Assembly: GCA_944321125.1 (NCBI GenBank)
Contig: CALUKD010000012.1
Location: 1-64,000, forward strand
Direction: 5' to 3'
DNA: 64,000 bases
Source: Candidatus Butyricimonas faecavium
GTDB taxonomy: Bacteria > Bacteroidota > Bacteroidia > Bacteroidales > Marinifilaceae
Shown: piece after piece, positions 55,950-64,000 of the stretch
Numbering within the stretch: position 1 is the first letter of the stretch
Layout: each line of letters starts with the position of its first letter
Notes under the pieces: model-generated
The model's database searches: none
Told to the model about the DNA's origin: nothing
The model's input: only the letters and a program-made list of their open reading frames with translations
Program-made: the position numbers and the translations under genes

Positions 55950-58748
55950 ATGAAAGATATAGTTGCTAAATGCCAGACCGTTGGACGAGGAATAAGTTCT
56001 GCACTCCGGTGGATGGAAGAGTTTGCATCCGAAGAAAAGCAGCGAACTTCCCTTGCTAAACTGAAAAAGTTGAACCGGGAGATTAAGAAATTGGAACGGG
56101 CAACACATTTAAAACCGGCCGTGGCTTTGTTTGGTCCCAGTCAGGCGGGTAAGTCTTTTATGGTGGGACTTTTGGCAAAGAGTTCCAGTGATGAAGTGAT
56201 GTATGTGACGGACGATGCAACTGGGAAAATGTATGATTTTACAGATCAGATTAATCCTCCCGGCGGAAAAGAGTCTACCGGACTGGTTACTCGATTTACC
56301 GTGGAGCGACAGACTGGACAACCGGCGGATAAACCGATTATGGTGAAATTGTTCAGTCAGGTGGATTTGGTGAAGATTATCGCTGTAGGATTTCATAAAA
56401 ATATTATAGAACCCGAAACGTGTCCGAGAGAGCAATTGCTGGAAGAGGTGGAAAAGGTACTGACAGGTTTGAGGGGAGAGATGCGAGAGACTCCTTATCC
56501 AGAAATTGACGAGGATCAGATTATGGGGATCAAGGAATATTTATCCATGAAATTAGGGGATAAATATATCATTCATACGTTGGACGAAATGTCTTTTTGG
56601 GAAAGAGCTGCAGAGGTATTGCCATACGTGTCTTGGGATAAACGGTATGAATTGTTGCAGTTCGTGTGGGGTAAGCATGACTTCTTCAATGATTTGTTTA
56701 TTTTGTTGAGCCGGGGATTGAGTGCGTTGAATTTTGCCAATATGGCTTATGTCGGTTTTGACGCTTTGGTCCCGAGAGAAGTTTCTATCATTGATGTGAG
56801 CCGTTACTCCGAGATCAAGATGAGTGAAGAGGAATGGTGTCGGAAAAATGCCCGGACGGGGGTGCAAACCAAATCATTGGAAGTTTCTGCCGGGGGTAAG
56901 TTGGTGAATATAGACCGGACAATATTGAGTGCGCTTATTTCCGAATTGGTGTTAACATTACCCAAGGACGTGTTGAAGGACCATAGTCGTGATTTTCTGA
57001 AGAATGCTGATATATTGGATTTCCCTGGAGAACGCTCTGCTGATATGTTCAAAGAGAGAGATTTCGTCGTGAAGGGATTTGAGGATCAGTTGAAAGTGTT
57101 TTTGAGAGGACGGGTGTCTTATTTGTTTGATTATTATAGTTTAAATTTTGGTATTAGCTCCTTATGCTTGGTTTTGGGGGATGGTAATCACGAGGTGGCT
57201 CAGTTACCACATTTGATTCTAGAGTGGATTCATGGAATACATGGTGAAACTCCGGAGGCTCGTGCCCGTAAAGAGAGCGATACAAAGATGCTGACCGGAC
57301 AGGATTATGCTAATCCGTTGTTTGTTATCCTTTCTAAGTTCAACACGGCATTTGACAAAGGACATGCTATGAAAAAAGAGGGGTATTATAGTATATGGAA
57401 TGGCCGTTTTGACGATAATTTCAGTCAGGCCTACACAAAGCAGATGACAGATGTATGGACTAAAAAATGGACAGATAAGGAGTCGTTTAAGAATGTTTTC
57501 ATTTTAAGAAATCCGATGTTCTCTAAAGCTTATTTTAAGAATCAGGGAGGAGAAACCCATGTGAGGGAGGAGGGATTAAAGGAAGAGTTTGAAGTTATGA
57601 TGAGCTATATGAGGGAGTCTTTCGTGACCGATGAAAATGTACGTTCTTTGGTGGATAAGCCGGAAGCTTGTTGGGATGATATGATTCAGCCGAATCATAG
57701 TGGCATTGATTATATGATGCCCTACCTGACCCCGGTAACAGATCCCCGAATCAAGAAAAAACAAATAGAGGATGCTGTGGAACAGGTGCGTAAGATTGTG
57801 TTGAATGAATTGGAACAGTATTACGTGGGGGGAAATATTGAAGTGGAGTTAAGTAAGGCGAAAAAGAATGCTTTACAGACTAATCTGCTGATTGGTAAGA
57901 TGATTTCCGAGCAGCGAACAGGAAAGTTTATTGCCGCTTTGTCTTGTCCGGATTATGTGGCGAGAAGAGTGTACCAAGAGTTCGTGAACGGGCAGTTTGC
58001 GGTACAGAAAGAGGTGAATCAAGTAAACGTATCGGATAATCAAGTATTGGTAGATTTACTGGATAGTTATGGTATTCGAGTTGTCCCCGGGAGAACTCGT
58101 TACGAGGAAATTATTTCACAGTTAAAGACGGTTACGGATATTGATGATGAAAAGGTGTTGCTGGAGGTGATCGGAGAGGCAGGCATTGATGAGGCTGATT
58201 TACATTCTTTGGCTTTCTACGATCGGACAAAAGAGAATGATCCGGTGTACCAGTTTGTGAATCGTCTGGTAGGAGAGTGGTTGAGGCATATAGACAGTAT
58301 AGACAGTTCTCGTTTGAAGGATGAGTTTTGTATTGTGAATCCGGTAGCCTTTGTACAAGTTGTGGGTGTTCTGAAAGATAATTATGAACGGGTAGGATTG
58401 AAAGAGCGTTTGGTGAATGCTCTTCGAAGTCAAGTGGAGAGTTATGATGTATCTCGGAATCAGAATTTCGAGTTGGTGACCCGTATCGCTTCTTCTGTTA
58501 TAAATCAATTTGTGTTTTCTTTGGGATGGATATGGGTGCCTGTGTCTGAACGTCCGGTTCAGAAATCATCTGGTACGCCGATATTTATTCCGGGGGAAGA
58601 GGGAATGGATATTGCCCAAAGTTGGCGAACCGGTTTAGTGGAATCATTCGTGGCTAATGTCTATTTCAAGAGTAAAGTAGATAATAAATCGAATTTGAAG
58701 TCGATGTCCAAACTAGGTGAGATTATTAATTCGATACAGGAAGATTAA
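55950..58748 (+). CDS. srfC: SrfC-like P-loop NTPase (putative virulence factor family)
   Basis: A 932-residue cytoplasmic protein. A helical lead (1-55) is followed by a P-loop GPSQAGKSF (Gly62-Phe70). A possible switch I Thr lies in ESTGLVTRF (about 110). A Walker-B/G3-like ILDFPGER follows, with Asp357 and Gly360, and an NKxD-like SKFNTAFD at about 459. The unusually long spacing from P-loop to DFPG indicates a large insertion, and the C-terminal half is helical. This resembles dynamin/septin-like GTPases and the SrfC family, normally encoded beside SrfB. Nucleotide specificity is unproven. It is cotranscribed with its neighbours (17-nt and 4-nt gaps). Confidence 0.78.
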   Translation: MKDIVAKCQTVGRGISSALRWMEEFASEEKQRTSLAKLKKLNREIKKLERATHLKPAVALFGPSQAGKSFMVGLLAKSSSDEVMYVTDDATGKMYDFTDQINPPGGKESTGLVTRFTVERQTGQPADKPIMVKLFSQVDLVKIIAVGFHKNIIEPETCPREQLLEEVEKVLTGLRGEMRETPYPEIDEDQIMGIKEYLSMKLGDKYIIHTLDEMSFWERAAEVLPYVSWDKRYELLQFVWGKHDFFNDLFILLSRGLSALNFANMAYVGFDALVPREVSIIDVSRYSEIKMSEEEWCRKNARTGVQTKSLEVSAGGKLVNIDRTILSALISELVLTLPKDVLKDHSRDFLKNADILDFPGERSADMFKERDFVVKGFEDQLKVFLRGRVSYLFDYYSLNFGISSLCLVLGDGNHEVAQLPHLILEWIHGIHGETPEARARKESDTKMLTGQDYANPLFVILSKFNTAFDKGHAMKKEGYYSIWNGRFDDNFSQAYTKQMTDVWTKKWTDKESFKNVFILRNPMFSKAYFKNQGGETHVREEGLKEEFEVMMSYMRESFVTDENVRSLVDKPEACWDDMIQPNHSGIDYMMPYLTPVTDPRIKKKQIEDAVEQVRKIVLNELEQYYVGGNIEVELSKAKKNALQTNLLIGKMISEQRTGKFIAALSCPDYVARRVYQEFVNGQFAVQKEVNQVNVSDNQVLVDLLDSYGIRVVPGRTRYEEIISQLKTVTDIDDEKVLLEVIGEAGIDEADLHSLAFYDRTKENDPVYQFVNRLVGEWLRHIDSIDSSRLKDEFCIVNPVAFVQVVGVLKDNYERVGLKERLVNALRSQVESYDVSRNQNFELVTRIASSVINQFVFSLGWIWVPVSERPVQKSSGTPIFIPGEEGMDIAQSWRTGLVESFVANVYFKSKVDNKSNLKSMSKLGEIINSIQED

Positions 58749-58752
58749 GGGC

Positions 58753-61026
58753 ATGAAAAGTCGTGAGTTATTTAAGATAAAATTAGAGAATTATCGTCCT
58801 CTGCTGTGGTATGGTGATACGGTCTTCGGTCGATATGAATCAATTAAAAATTTGTTAGGTTCTCAATTCGATCGAAAGTTTGCAAACGTGCTGGCAGAAC
58901 CTTCTGTGATGGATGGTGAAAATGGAGTTCGATACGGGGTATGGTATGCCGAAAACGTAGAGGAATACCGATCTTTTGATAAACTTGCTCCGGAGGAACA
59001 ACAGCAGGCTGCTAATCAGCTTTCCGAGATTTTGGAAAAAGTGACAGCATTTGCGGATCAGTTATTGCAAAGTGGGGAGGCTTCTCACAAGCAGATGGGA
59101 GAGATTCTGCATCTGGCATTCCGAGTTCCGGGATATGAATCAATTTATTGGGGTAACGGGCAAGTGATCTTGGTTTTGTGGGGATTCGTTTCTGATGAAT
59201 TAAGTAAGAAAAGTTTTAGTTTGCGGGATGCGTTGAGTCGGTTTCGACCTCAGGTAACACCACCGGAATCGCAGACAAAGGTGACGCCTCCGCCTGTACC
59301 AAAAACCGGAACTACTGGTATTACGGAAGACGAGAAAAAAACTGTTGTCACTCCGCCGCCTATCCCTGAGATAAATAAGAACGTGGGGGAATATGAAAAG
59401 GATAGAAAAATAACGGATGAAACGACCACGGTTACGGAAGATGTGAAAGTAAAGAAAGAATCTCGCTGGAAACTTTGGTGGAGAAAATGGTGGAAACGTT
59501 TATTGTGGATTTTATTGGCTTTATTACTCCTGTTATTATTGTTCTTCCTGTTGAATAACTCTCGTTGTGGAGATTCAACGAGGCGAGATCAGATCACTCA
59601 TATTTCAATGGACCCGCTACCGGAACGTGATCAAGATCGTTCGGGCGATCGGAATCGACAGAATCCGGTACCACCTACTCGGAGGGAGCAAATTCCGGTG
59701 ACACCGCTTCCTGTTGATAGAAATGCTGTACGTCCTATGCCGGGAGATACCTTACAGCGTCCTATTGTGGGTAATCGCTTGAATGTTATTATTAACCGGG
59801 ATAATACGATAGAAGAGTTCTTAGAGGATTTTAATGCGAGGTATACGGATCAAGCTCAAGTTGTGTATTGCGACACATTAGCTAACCTGTTGCAAGTACA
59901 GTTTACCACGGATGATATTGTTGTTTGGAAAGAAAGACTGCAAAAGTTGACGGGGGTGCGGATGGTTTTTACGGAAAGCGTTTTTGGTGCTGAAGTGATA
60001 CCGGATGAGCCGGGTTTTAAGGATACGGATGAGTCTTATTATTTTAAACTCATCCGGGCTTTTCAAGGATGGGATGTTACGATGGGAAGGGAGGATGTTG
60101 TTGTAGCGGTCATTGATAACGCTTTCGACTTGGAACACGAAGAGTTGAAAGGTCAGTGTGTCAATCCTTGGAATATTATGACTAATTCGCCGGATGTGAA
60201 CACGTATGGTGGAACACAACGTCATGGAACTCACGTGGCTTCGTTGGTTGTTGGAGCCATAAATGGTGTGGGTGTTTCCGGAATAGCCCCGGGGTGTAAA
60301 GTTATGCCGATACAGGTGGGAGTTGAGGACGGAAGTATGCCGACGTCAGCCATCATCAAAGGTTTCTTGTACGCTTTAAAACAAGGGGTACAGGTTATAA
60401 GTATTTCCATCGGAAGTAATCCTCGGGAGGGAACGGATCGGCTACCGTGGGATGTACAGGAACAGATCGGGCGAACTACTTTTGTTGAAGAGGGGATGTT
60501 TTGGAATGAACTATATGCCTATGCAGAGGAATGCGGGGTGCTAGTCGTGGAATGTGCGGGGAATGAAAATATATTGACTGTAGTCGATCCGATGAAACGT
60601 TCTGATAAAGTTTTATATGTAGGAGCTGTCGGAGTAAATGCAGAACCTGCTTGGTTTTCGAATTTTGGAAAATATGTATCCATTTGTGCTCCGGGCATGA
60701 GTATTTTTAATGCCATTCCGGATAATAAATATGATTTTTTACAAGGGACGAGTATGTCAACTCCCATTGTTGCCGGAGCGGCAGCTTTGTTGTTTTCACT
60801 TGGGGATGATGTCAAGTTTACAGAAGTTAAGGAGGCTTTAGTGAAGACAGCTATTCCTTTGCCGGGGAATGGGGTACGCAAGCAAATCGGAAACTTGTTG
60901 CAAGTAGATAAAGCAATTGCGTATCTCCAGAAGAATAATCCTTTGCTTGCGGATCCATGTACTCGTAAAATAGACAGTTTACAACGGGAAATTGAGCGTT
61001 TGAAAAAACTATTAAATCAACATTGA
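58753..61026 (+). CDS. Membrane-anchored subtilisin-like (S8) protease with SrfA-like N-terminal domain
   Basis: A 757-residue single-pass protein. The cytoplasmic N-terminal domain (about 1-165: NVLAEPS, VWYAE, LVLWGFVS) is shared with the next gene's product. A Pro-rich linker (about 175-215) and one membrane segment follow (about 250-271, after WWRKWWKR). A periplasmic S8 domain then carries a complete triad: Asp455 (AVIDNAFD), His491 (RHGTHVAS) and Ser667 (GTSMSTP), with oxyanion Asn604 (AGNEN). A short pro-like segment (about 335-410) precedes it, and a short coiled coil ends the protein. ATG 58753 is 4 nt after the SrfC-like stop. The protease should be active outside the inner membrane. 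Confidence 0.88.
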   Translation: MKSRELFKIKLENYRPLLWYGDTVFGRYESIKNLLGSQFDRKFANVLAEPSVMDGENGVRYGVWYAENVEEYRSFDKLAPEEQQQAANQLSEILEKVTAFADQLLQSGEASHKQMGEILHLAFRVPGYESIYWGNGQVILVLWGFVSDELSKKSFSLRDALSRFRPQVTPPESQTKVTPPPVPKTGTTGITEDEKKTVVTPPPIPEINKNVGEYEKDRKITDETTTVTEDVKVKKESRWKLWWRKWWKRLLWILLALLLLLLLFFLLNNSRCGDSTRRDQITHISMDPLPERDQDRSGDRNRQNPVPPTRREQIPVTPLPVDRNAVRPMPGDTLQRPIVGNRLNVIINRDNTIEEFLEDFNARYTDQAQVVYCDTLANLLQVQFTTDDIVVWKERLQKLTGVRMVFTESVFGAEVIPDEPGFKDTDESYYFKLIRAFQGWDVTMGREDVVVAVIDNAFDLEHEELKGQCVNPWNIMTNSPDVNTYGGTQRHGTHVASLVVGAINGVGVSGIAPGCKVMPIQVGVEDGSMPTSAIIKGFLYALKQGVQVISISIGSNPREGTDRLPWDVQEQIGRTTFVEEGMFWNELYAYAEECGVLVVECAGNENILTVVDPMKRSDKVLYVGAVGVNAEPAWFSNFGKYVSICAPGMSIFNAIPDNKYDFLQGTSMSTPIVAGAAALLFSLGDDVKFTEVKEALVKTAIPLPGNGVRKQIGNLLQVDKAIAYLQKNNPLLADPCTRKIDSLQREIERLKKLLNQH

Positions 61027-62678
61027 TGCTATTACTGAGGACAACCGGATTGGAGAATGTCGTTCCTATTGTCAGGGATAATTTGGAATTGATAGCTTTG
61101 TATCGTCAAATAAAGAGCAATCTGGGAAGAAATGAAGAATATCGTATTTTTGCGGAACCCAGTATTGACCGATTTAAGAAACAAATTAGTTGGTATACGG
61201 AACATGAGGAAAAGTTTTCTCCTTTGCGAGCTGTTTTTACATCTTGTTCTGCACAGGTTCAAGATGAGATAAAATCCGATTTAAAAGAAAAAATTGATGC
61301 CATGTCGGCTCATTTTAATCCGGATAACGGGGTGAAGAATCCTGATTACGTGGCATTTTATCAATTACTGTTACAATGTATTGAGATCCCCTCGCTGGAA
61401 GATTGCGTGTACATGAGTCGATTGGCGGATGGTACATTACATTTTGTGTTAACTGAATGGGGGTTCCTGAGTAACACGTCAAATGCAGAAATGGGGATTA
61501 TCCAAAAAATAAGGCCGTTAAAAAATGTAGTGATCGATTGTGTGTATACGGATGGAACTCCGGCTGGTCAGGTTTTGTTGCATTTCAAGCAAGGAGAACG
61601 TACTTGGAAAGCTATGACCGACAGGAGCGGAAAATGTGATTTTTCTTTGCCTATCGGAACTTCTTTCGAAGCTTATGACGTGAGGGAAGAAGGGAAACAA
61701 CGTTTTTTGAAGGGGTTCAACGTGTTAGATCATGCGAAATACCAGTTGGTCTTGGAAGCAGAGGATAAACCAATGCCACCCCCGGTTCCCCCAGTACCTC
61801 CAAAACAAGGACCCCCGCCGGTACCCCCGTTGGGTGTGAAACGACCATCAGAGGTCCCGCTTCCGCATAATCGGAAGACAGTACATGTAATTAATCATTT
61901 GAACGAGGTACTGACAGGAGTTCCTGTGCGCGTTTGGGGAGAGGGTATTCATCTCCAGACGGTAACGGATGAGAATGGGAATTTTTATTTACATGACATC
62001 TGGGGAACTAAAAAAGTGAAAATGAAAATAGGTAATGTTCCCGGAAAATTAAAGATTGTGCCGGAAGCAGACTATTATCAAATGACGGTTTATCCCAAGA
62101 AAAATAGACCTTGGTGGCTTTGGTTGTTAGGTATATTGTTATTACTCCTGTTATTATGGTTGTTACGGGATTGCAGTTGTTCGTGTCAACGACCGGCAAA
62201 TATCCCTGTTTTACCGGATACTACTATCACGCAACAGGAGACGGTTCCGTCTCCATTGGATTCATTGGCAGAATCTCCTAGGGATACCGTGTTGCGAGGT
62301 GAAAGAGGTTCTTTGAGAATAAATTTACAGTGGGGCACCACGGATGATTTGGATTTGCTTGTGATTAATCCCTGTTCGGATACGATCTATTACAAACGTA
62401 AATGGCAGGTTTGTGGCGGTTGTACAGGAACTTTGGATGTAGATGCAAATGCAAAATTGGAAATGGCTATTGCGAATCCCCAGGAAAATATATTCTTTGA
62501 CGAGGTACCCCGAGGGGAAATTCAAGTGGGGGTACAGATGTATAATAAACGGGTATCAAATACTTGTTCGTTTAGAATAACGATTCAAGCTCATAATTTT
62601 GAACAGGTGATAGATACTGTACTTGTTTTTGATAGATTAAGGAAAAATATGATTATTTTTACCAAGAAATTTGATTGA
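61026..62678 (+). CDS. Single-pass membrane protein, SrfA-like, with Pro-rich linker and C-terminal beta domain
   Basis: A 550-residue protein. The N-terminal cytoplasmic domain (about 1-170: RIFAEPS, ISWYTEHEE, FVLTEWGFLS) matches that of the protease encoded upstream. Two Ig/carboxypeptidase-regulatory-like segments (about 170-235 and 285-345) flank a Pro-rich stretch (PPPVPPVPPKQGPPPVPP). One membrane segment (about 359-380, RPWWLWLLGILLLLLLLWLL) leads to a periplasmic beta domain (about 420-550) with INLQWGTTDDLDLLVINP and CGGCTGTLDVDANA. From memory this resembles SrfA-family proteins. Its ATG overlaps the protease stop (TGATG), so translation is coupled. It lacks a protease triad. Confidence 0.8.
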   Translation: MLLLRTTGLENVVPIVRDNLELIALYRQIKSNLGRNEEYRIFAEPSIDRFKKQISWYTEHEEKFSPLRAVFTSCSAQVQDEIKSDLKEKIDAMSAHFNPDNGVKNPDYVAFYQLLLQCIEIPSLEDCVYMSRLADGTLHFVLTEWGFLSNTSNAEMGIIQKIRPLKNVVIDCVYTDGTPAGQVLLHFKQGERTWKAMTDRSGKCDFSLPIGTSFEAYDVREEGKQRFLKGFNVLDHAKYQLVLEAEDKPMPPPVPPVPPKQGPPPVPPLGVKRPSEVPLPHNRKTVHVINHLNEVLTGVPVRVWGEGIHLQTVTDENGNFYLHDIWGTKKVKMKIGNVPGKLKIVPEADYYQMTVYPKKNRPWWLWLLGILLLLLLLWLLRDCSCSCQRPANIPVLPDTTITQQETVPSPLDSLAESPRDTVLRGERGSLRINLQWGTTDDLDLLVINPCSDTIYYKRKWQVCGGCTGTLDVDANAKLEMAIANPQENIFFDEVPRGEIQVGVQMYNKRVSNTCSFRITIQAHNFEQVIDTVLVFDRLRKNMIIFTKKFD

Positions 62679-62697
62679 TGTATTGGATATAGAATAA

Positions 62698-63249
62698 ATG
62701 TGTAGTGTTATGAAATGTTCTCGATGTGGTCATGATAATGATTCTGATGCGTTATATTGCGTGGAATGTGGTTTGGTGCTGAATGGAGCCCACTCGTGCA
62801 GGGCTTGTCATAATTGGTTGAATCCGGGATATAAATATTGCATCTATTGTGGGAAGAAGCAAGGGGCTAACACGGCAAAAATAGCTGGAATATCCGCTTT
62901 AGTTGTTGTTCTGTTGGCAGTGGCTTTTACCGTGTGGTATTTCTATCCTTTTAATACCCCAGAAGCTCCCGTTGCCAATAATGACCAAATCATCGAGCTT
63001 ATTCAGAAAAATTTGGGAGAGGTGTCTGCCGGGCATGTTGATTTGGCACAACCTCCTGCCCAGTTGAACTCGGTTTTAAGTGACTTTGCCTCACCCGATT
63101 CAGTTTGCGTGGAGGATCGACATATTGGCCAGCGTTCTACTCCCAAGGAGTTTTTGAATCATTTATGGTTAACGGGGGAAGTATACCAAGTCATTTCCGT
63201 GACAAAGAATGATGCTGAGAAAATAACCGAATTAGTGGTAACAAAATGA
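62698..63249 (+). CDS. Membrane-anchored double-zinc-ribbon protein
   Basis: A 183-residue protein (or 179 from ATG 62710). Two N-terminal zinc ribbons (CSRCGHDN...CVECG and CRACHNW...CIYCGKK, about 7-58) are followed by one membrane segment (about 64-84, ISALVVVLLAVAFTVWYF) and a periplasmic tail of about 95 residues. With the ribbons in the cytoplasm, it could dock the soluble zinc-ribbon or NTPase components at the membrane. It is in the same operon (19-nt gap before, 7-nt after). No family name known to me. Confidence 0.82.
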   Translation: MCSVMKCSRCGHDNDSDALYCVECGLVLNGAHSCRACHNWLNPGYKYCIYCGKKQGANTAKIAGISALVVVLLAVAFTVWYFYPFNTPEAPVANNDQIIELIQKNLGEVSAGHVDLAQPPAQLNSVLSDFASPDSVCVEDRHIGQRSTPKEFLNHLWLTGEVYQVISVTKNDAEKITELVVTK

Positions 63250-63256
63250 TATAGCG

Positions 63257-63847
63257 ATGATAAAGAGTGTTTTACTATTTATGTGCGTCTGTACGCTGAC
63301 AGTTTTGAATACTTCTGCCCAGACTTTTAGGAATAAGTTATTCCCGTCGAACGAGATTAGTGGCGAAGAATTTAAAAAACAGGCAATAAACAAGATACAG
63401 TCATTACAGAATTATCTGGAAGTCCTAGTGAAGAACGATCAGAATACTTCTAAAACAGCTAAGAATGCGGCAGTCGAAAATGCCGTACGTCTATTTTCAG
63501 ATGAAAACCGTATAGTAGAGGTAAATTCAACATCACGACCCAAGCCTCGGAAACTAAAGGTTCGTCAGTATTTGGTGAGAATTGCCTTTTTGTCCGAGAA
63601 GGTCTATGATAAAGTGACGATTCGTTTTTATGATGTCTTTTTCATTTCCAATTTCAAGAAACGTCCAGATGGGAAATATGAGGCTGTTGTTTCTATGAGC
63701 CAGAAGTTTACAGGAGAAGGAGATCGTCCTTATTCAGATGTCGTGCAAAAGAACATACAGATTATACTTGTTCCTATTCAAAAACCGGAAGGCACTTATT
63801 ATGAGGTGAAGTTGGGAGATATATCGATCACGGACAATAATATATAA
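63257..63847 (+). CDS. Secreted protein sharing the N-terminal domain type of the Sel1 proteins
   Basis: A 196-residue protein with signal peptide (about 1-21, ending NTSAQ). The mature part has two helices (QAINKIQSLQNYLEVLV; AAVENAVRLFSDE) then strands (VTIRFYDVFFISNF, KYEAVVSMSQKFTG, NIQIILVPI). The order and spacing resemble the N-terminal domain of the two Sel1 proteins at the start of the operon and suggest an NTF2-like fold. That similarity is by eye only. It lies 7 nt after the zinc-ribbon gene. Confidence 0.75.
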   Translation: MIKSVLLFMCVCTLTVLNTSAQTFRNKLFPSNEISGEEFKKQAINKIQSLQNYLEVLVKNDQNTSKTAKNAAVENAVRLFSDENRIVEVNSTSRPKPRKLKVRQYLVRIAFLSEKVYDKVTIRFYDVFFISNFKKRPDGKYEAVVSMSQKFTGEGDRPYSDVVQKNIQIILVPIQKPEGTYYEVKLGDISITDNNI

Positions 63848-63851
63848 TACC

Positions 63852-64000
63852 TTGAAAATACTGAATTTATATAAATACATTATTCTCGTTATTTGTAGTT
63901 TGCAGAGCGTTACTCTGGCGGCTCAAGGTCTTGACGGTGATAGGGCGATAAATAACGTGTTGACGATGCGCGTTAAAATGTTGGACGAGTTTTTCCAGCG
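63852..64000 (+). CDS. Secreted protein, 5' part only (cut by window edge)
   Basis: From the TTG at 63852, 49 codons encode MKILNLYKYIILVICSLQ and the rest of a signal peptide ending near LAAQ, then GLDGDRAINNVLTMRVKMLDEFF up to the window end. No ATG gives a signal peptide in this frame, so TTG is the likely start. It is 4 nt after the previous stop and so belongs to the same operon, which continues beyond the window. The visible mature part starts like the preceding secreted protein, a helix after the signal. Confidence 0.6.
   Translation, partial: MKILNLYKYIILVICSLQSVTLAAQGLDGDRAINNVLTMRVKMLDEFFQ

Noticed and set aside
58753..61026. Protease as a possible inactive homologue
   Set aside because: Asp455, His491, Ser667 and the oxyanion Asn604 are all present in their normal motifs.

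Overview
The window reads as Bacteroidota chromosome, probably from the Odoribacteraceae (a Butyricimonas/Odoribacter-like gut anaerobe). Evidence for this: promoters of the TAnnTTTG type, weak Shine-Dalgarno sequences, a SusC/SusD locus with its own ECF sigma and FecR anti-sigma, phosphate-selective-porin-like proteins, DUF4843 and PKD-like lipoproteins, a short adenylate kinase, a phosphate butyryltransferase, HydF and a Dcu-type dicarboxylate carrier. The genus is an inference. I saw no tRNA, rRNA, CRISPR array, insertion sequence or phage module.

Layout. 1-8.1 kb: mnmE, a KAS III-like synthase with a TetR regulator, a YitT-type membrane protein, a decayed gene cluster (4.4-5.5 kb), hydF and a sigma-54-type response regulator. 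8.2-18.7 kb: cell-envelope and housekeeping genes (patatin/Omp85 protein, ApbE lipoprotein, outer-membrane barrel, cation/proton antiporter, PBP1A, adenylate kinase). 18.9-29.6 kb: one nutrient-uptake locus, sigma - FecR - SusC - SusD - DUF4843 - PKD-like - TlpA-like. 29.7-37.5 kb: MFS transporter, phosphate butyryltransferase, cyclophilin, lipA-lipB, CutC and an unusual fused aconitase/isopropylmalate-dehydratase-like protein. 37.6-43.6 kb: two paralogous porins around an OmpA lipoprotein, then a dcu-ansB operon for asparagine/aspartate/fumarate metabolism. 43.8-45.8 kb: an ATP-grasp-like protein and an unknown protein.

46.1 kb to the right edge is the most interesting part: one long, tightly packed plus-strand operon that runs off the window. 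It encodes two secreted Sel1-repeat proteins, a soluble double-zinc-ribbon protein, a SrfB-like Hsp70/actin-fold ATPase, a coiled-coil protein, a SrfC-like P-loop NTPase, a membrane-anchored subtilisin-like protease, a second membrane protein sharing the protease's N-terminal domain, a membrane-anchored zinc-ribbon protein, and two secreted proteins (the last cut by the edge). This resembles the Salmonella srfABC set of unknown function, extended with a protease, zinc ribbons and secreted repeat proteins. My reading, an inference, is a two-NTPase cytosolic machine coupled across the inner membrane to a periplasmic protease and secreted partners.

Within it, the two Sel1 genes arose by tandem duplication of a segment that runs from the promoter to the first codons of the zinc-ribbon gene; a relic of those codons survives between the copies. 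The first Sel1 gene also carries a recent expansion of four 216-bp repeats.
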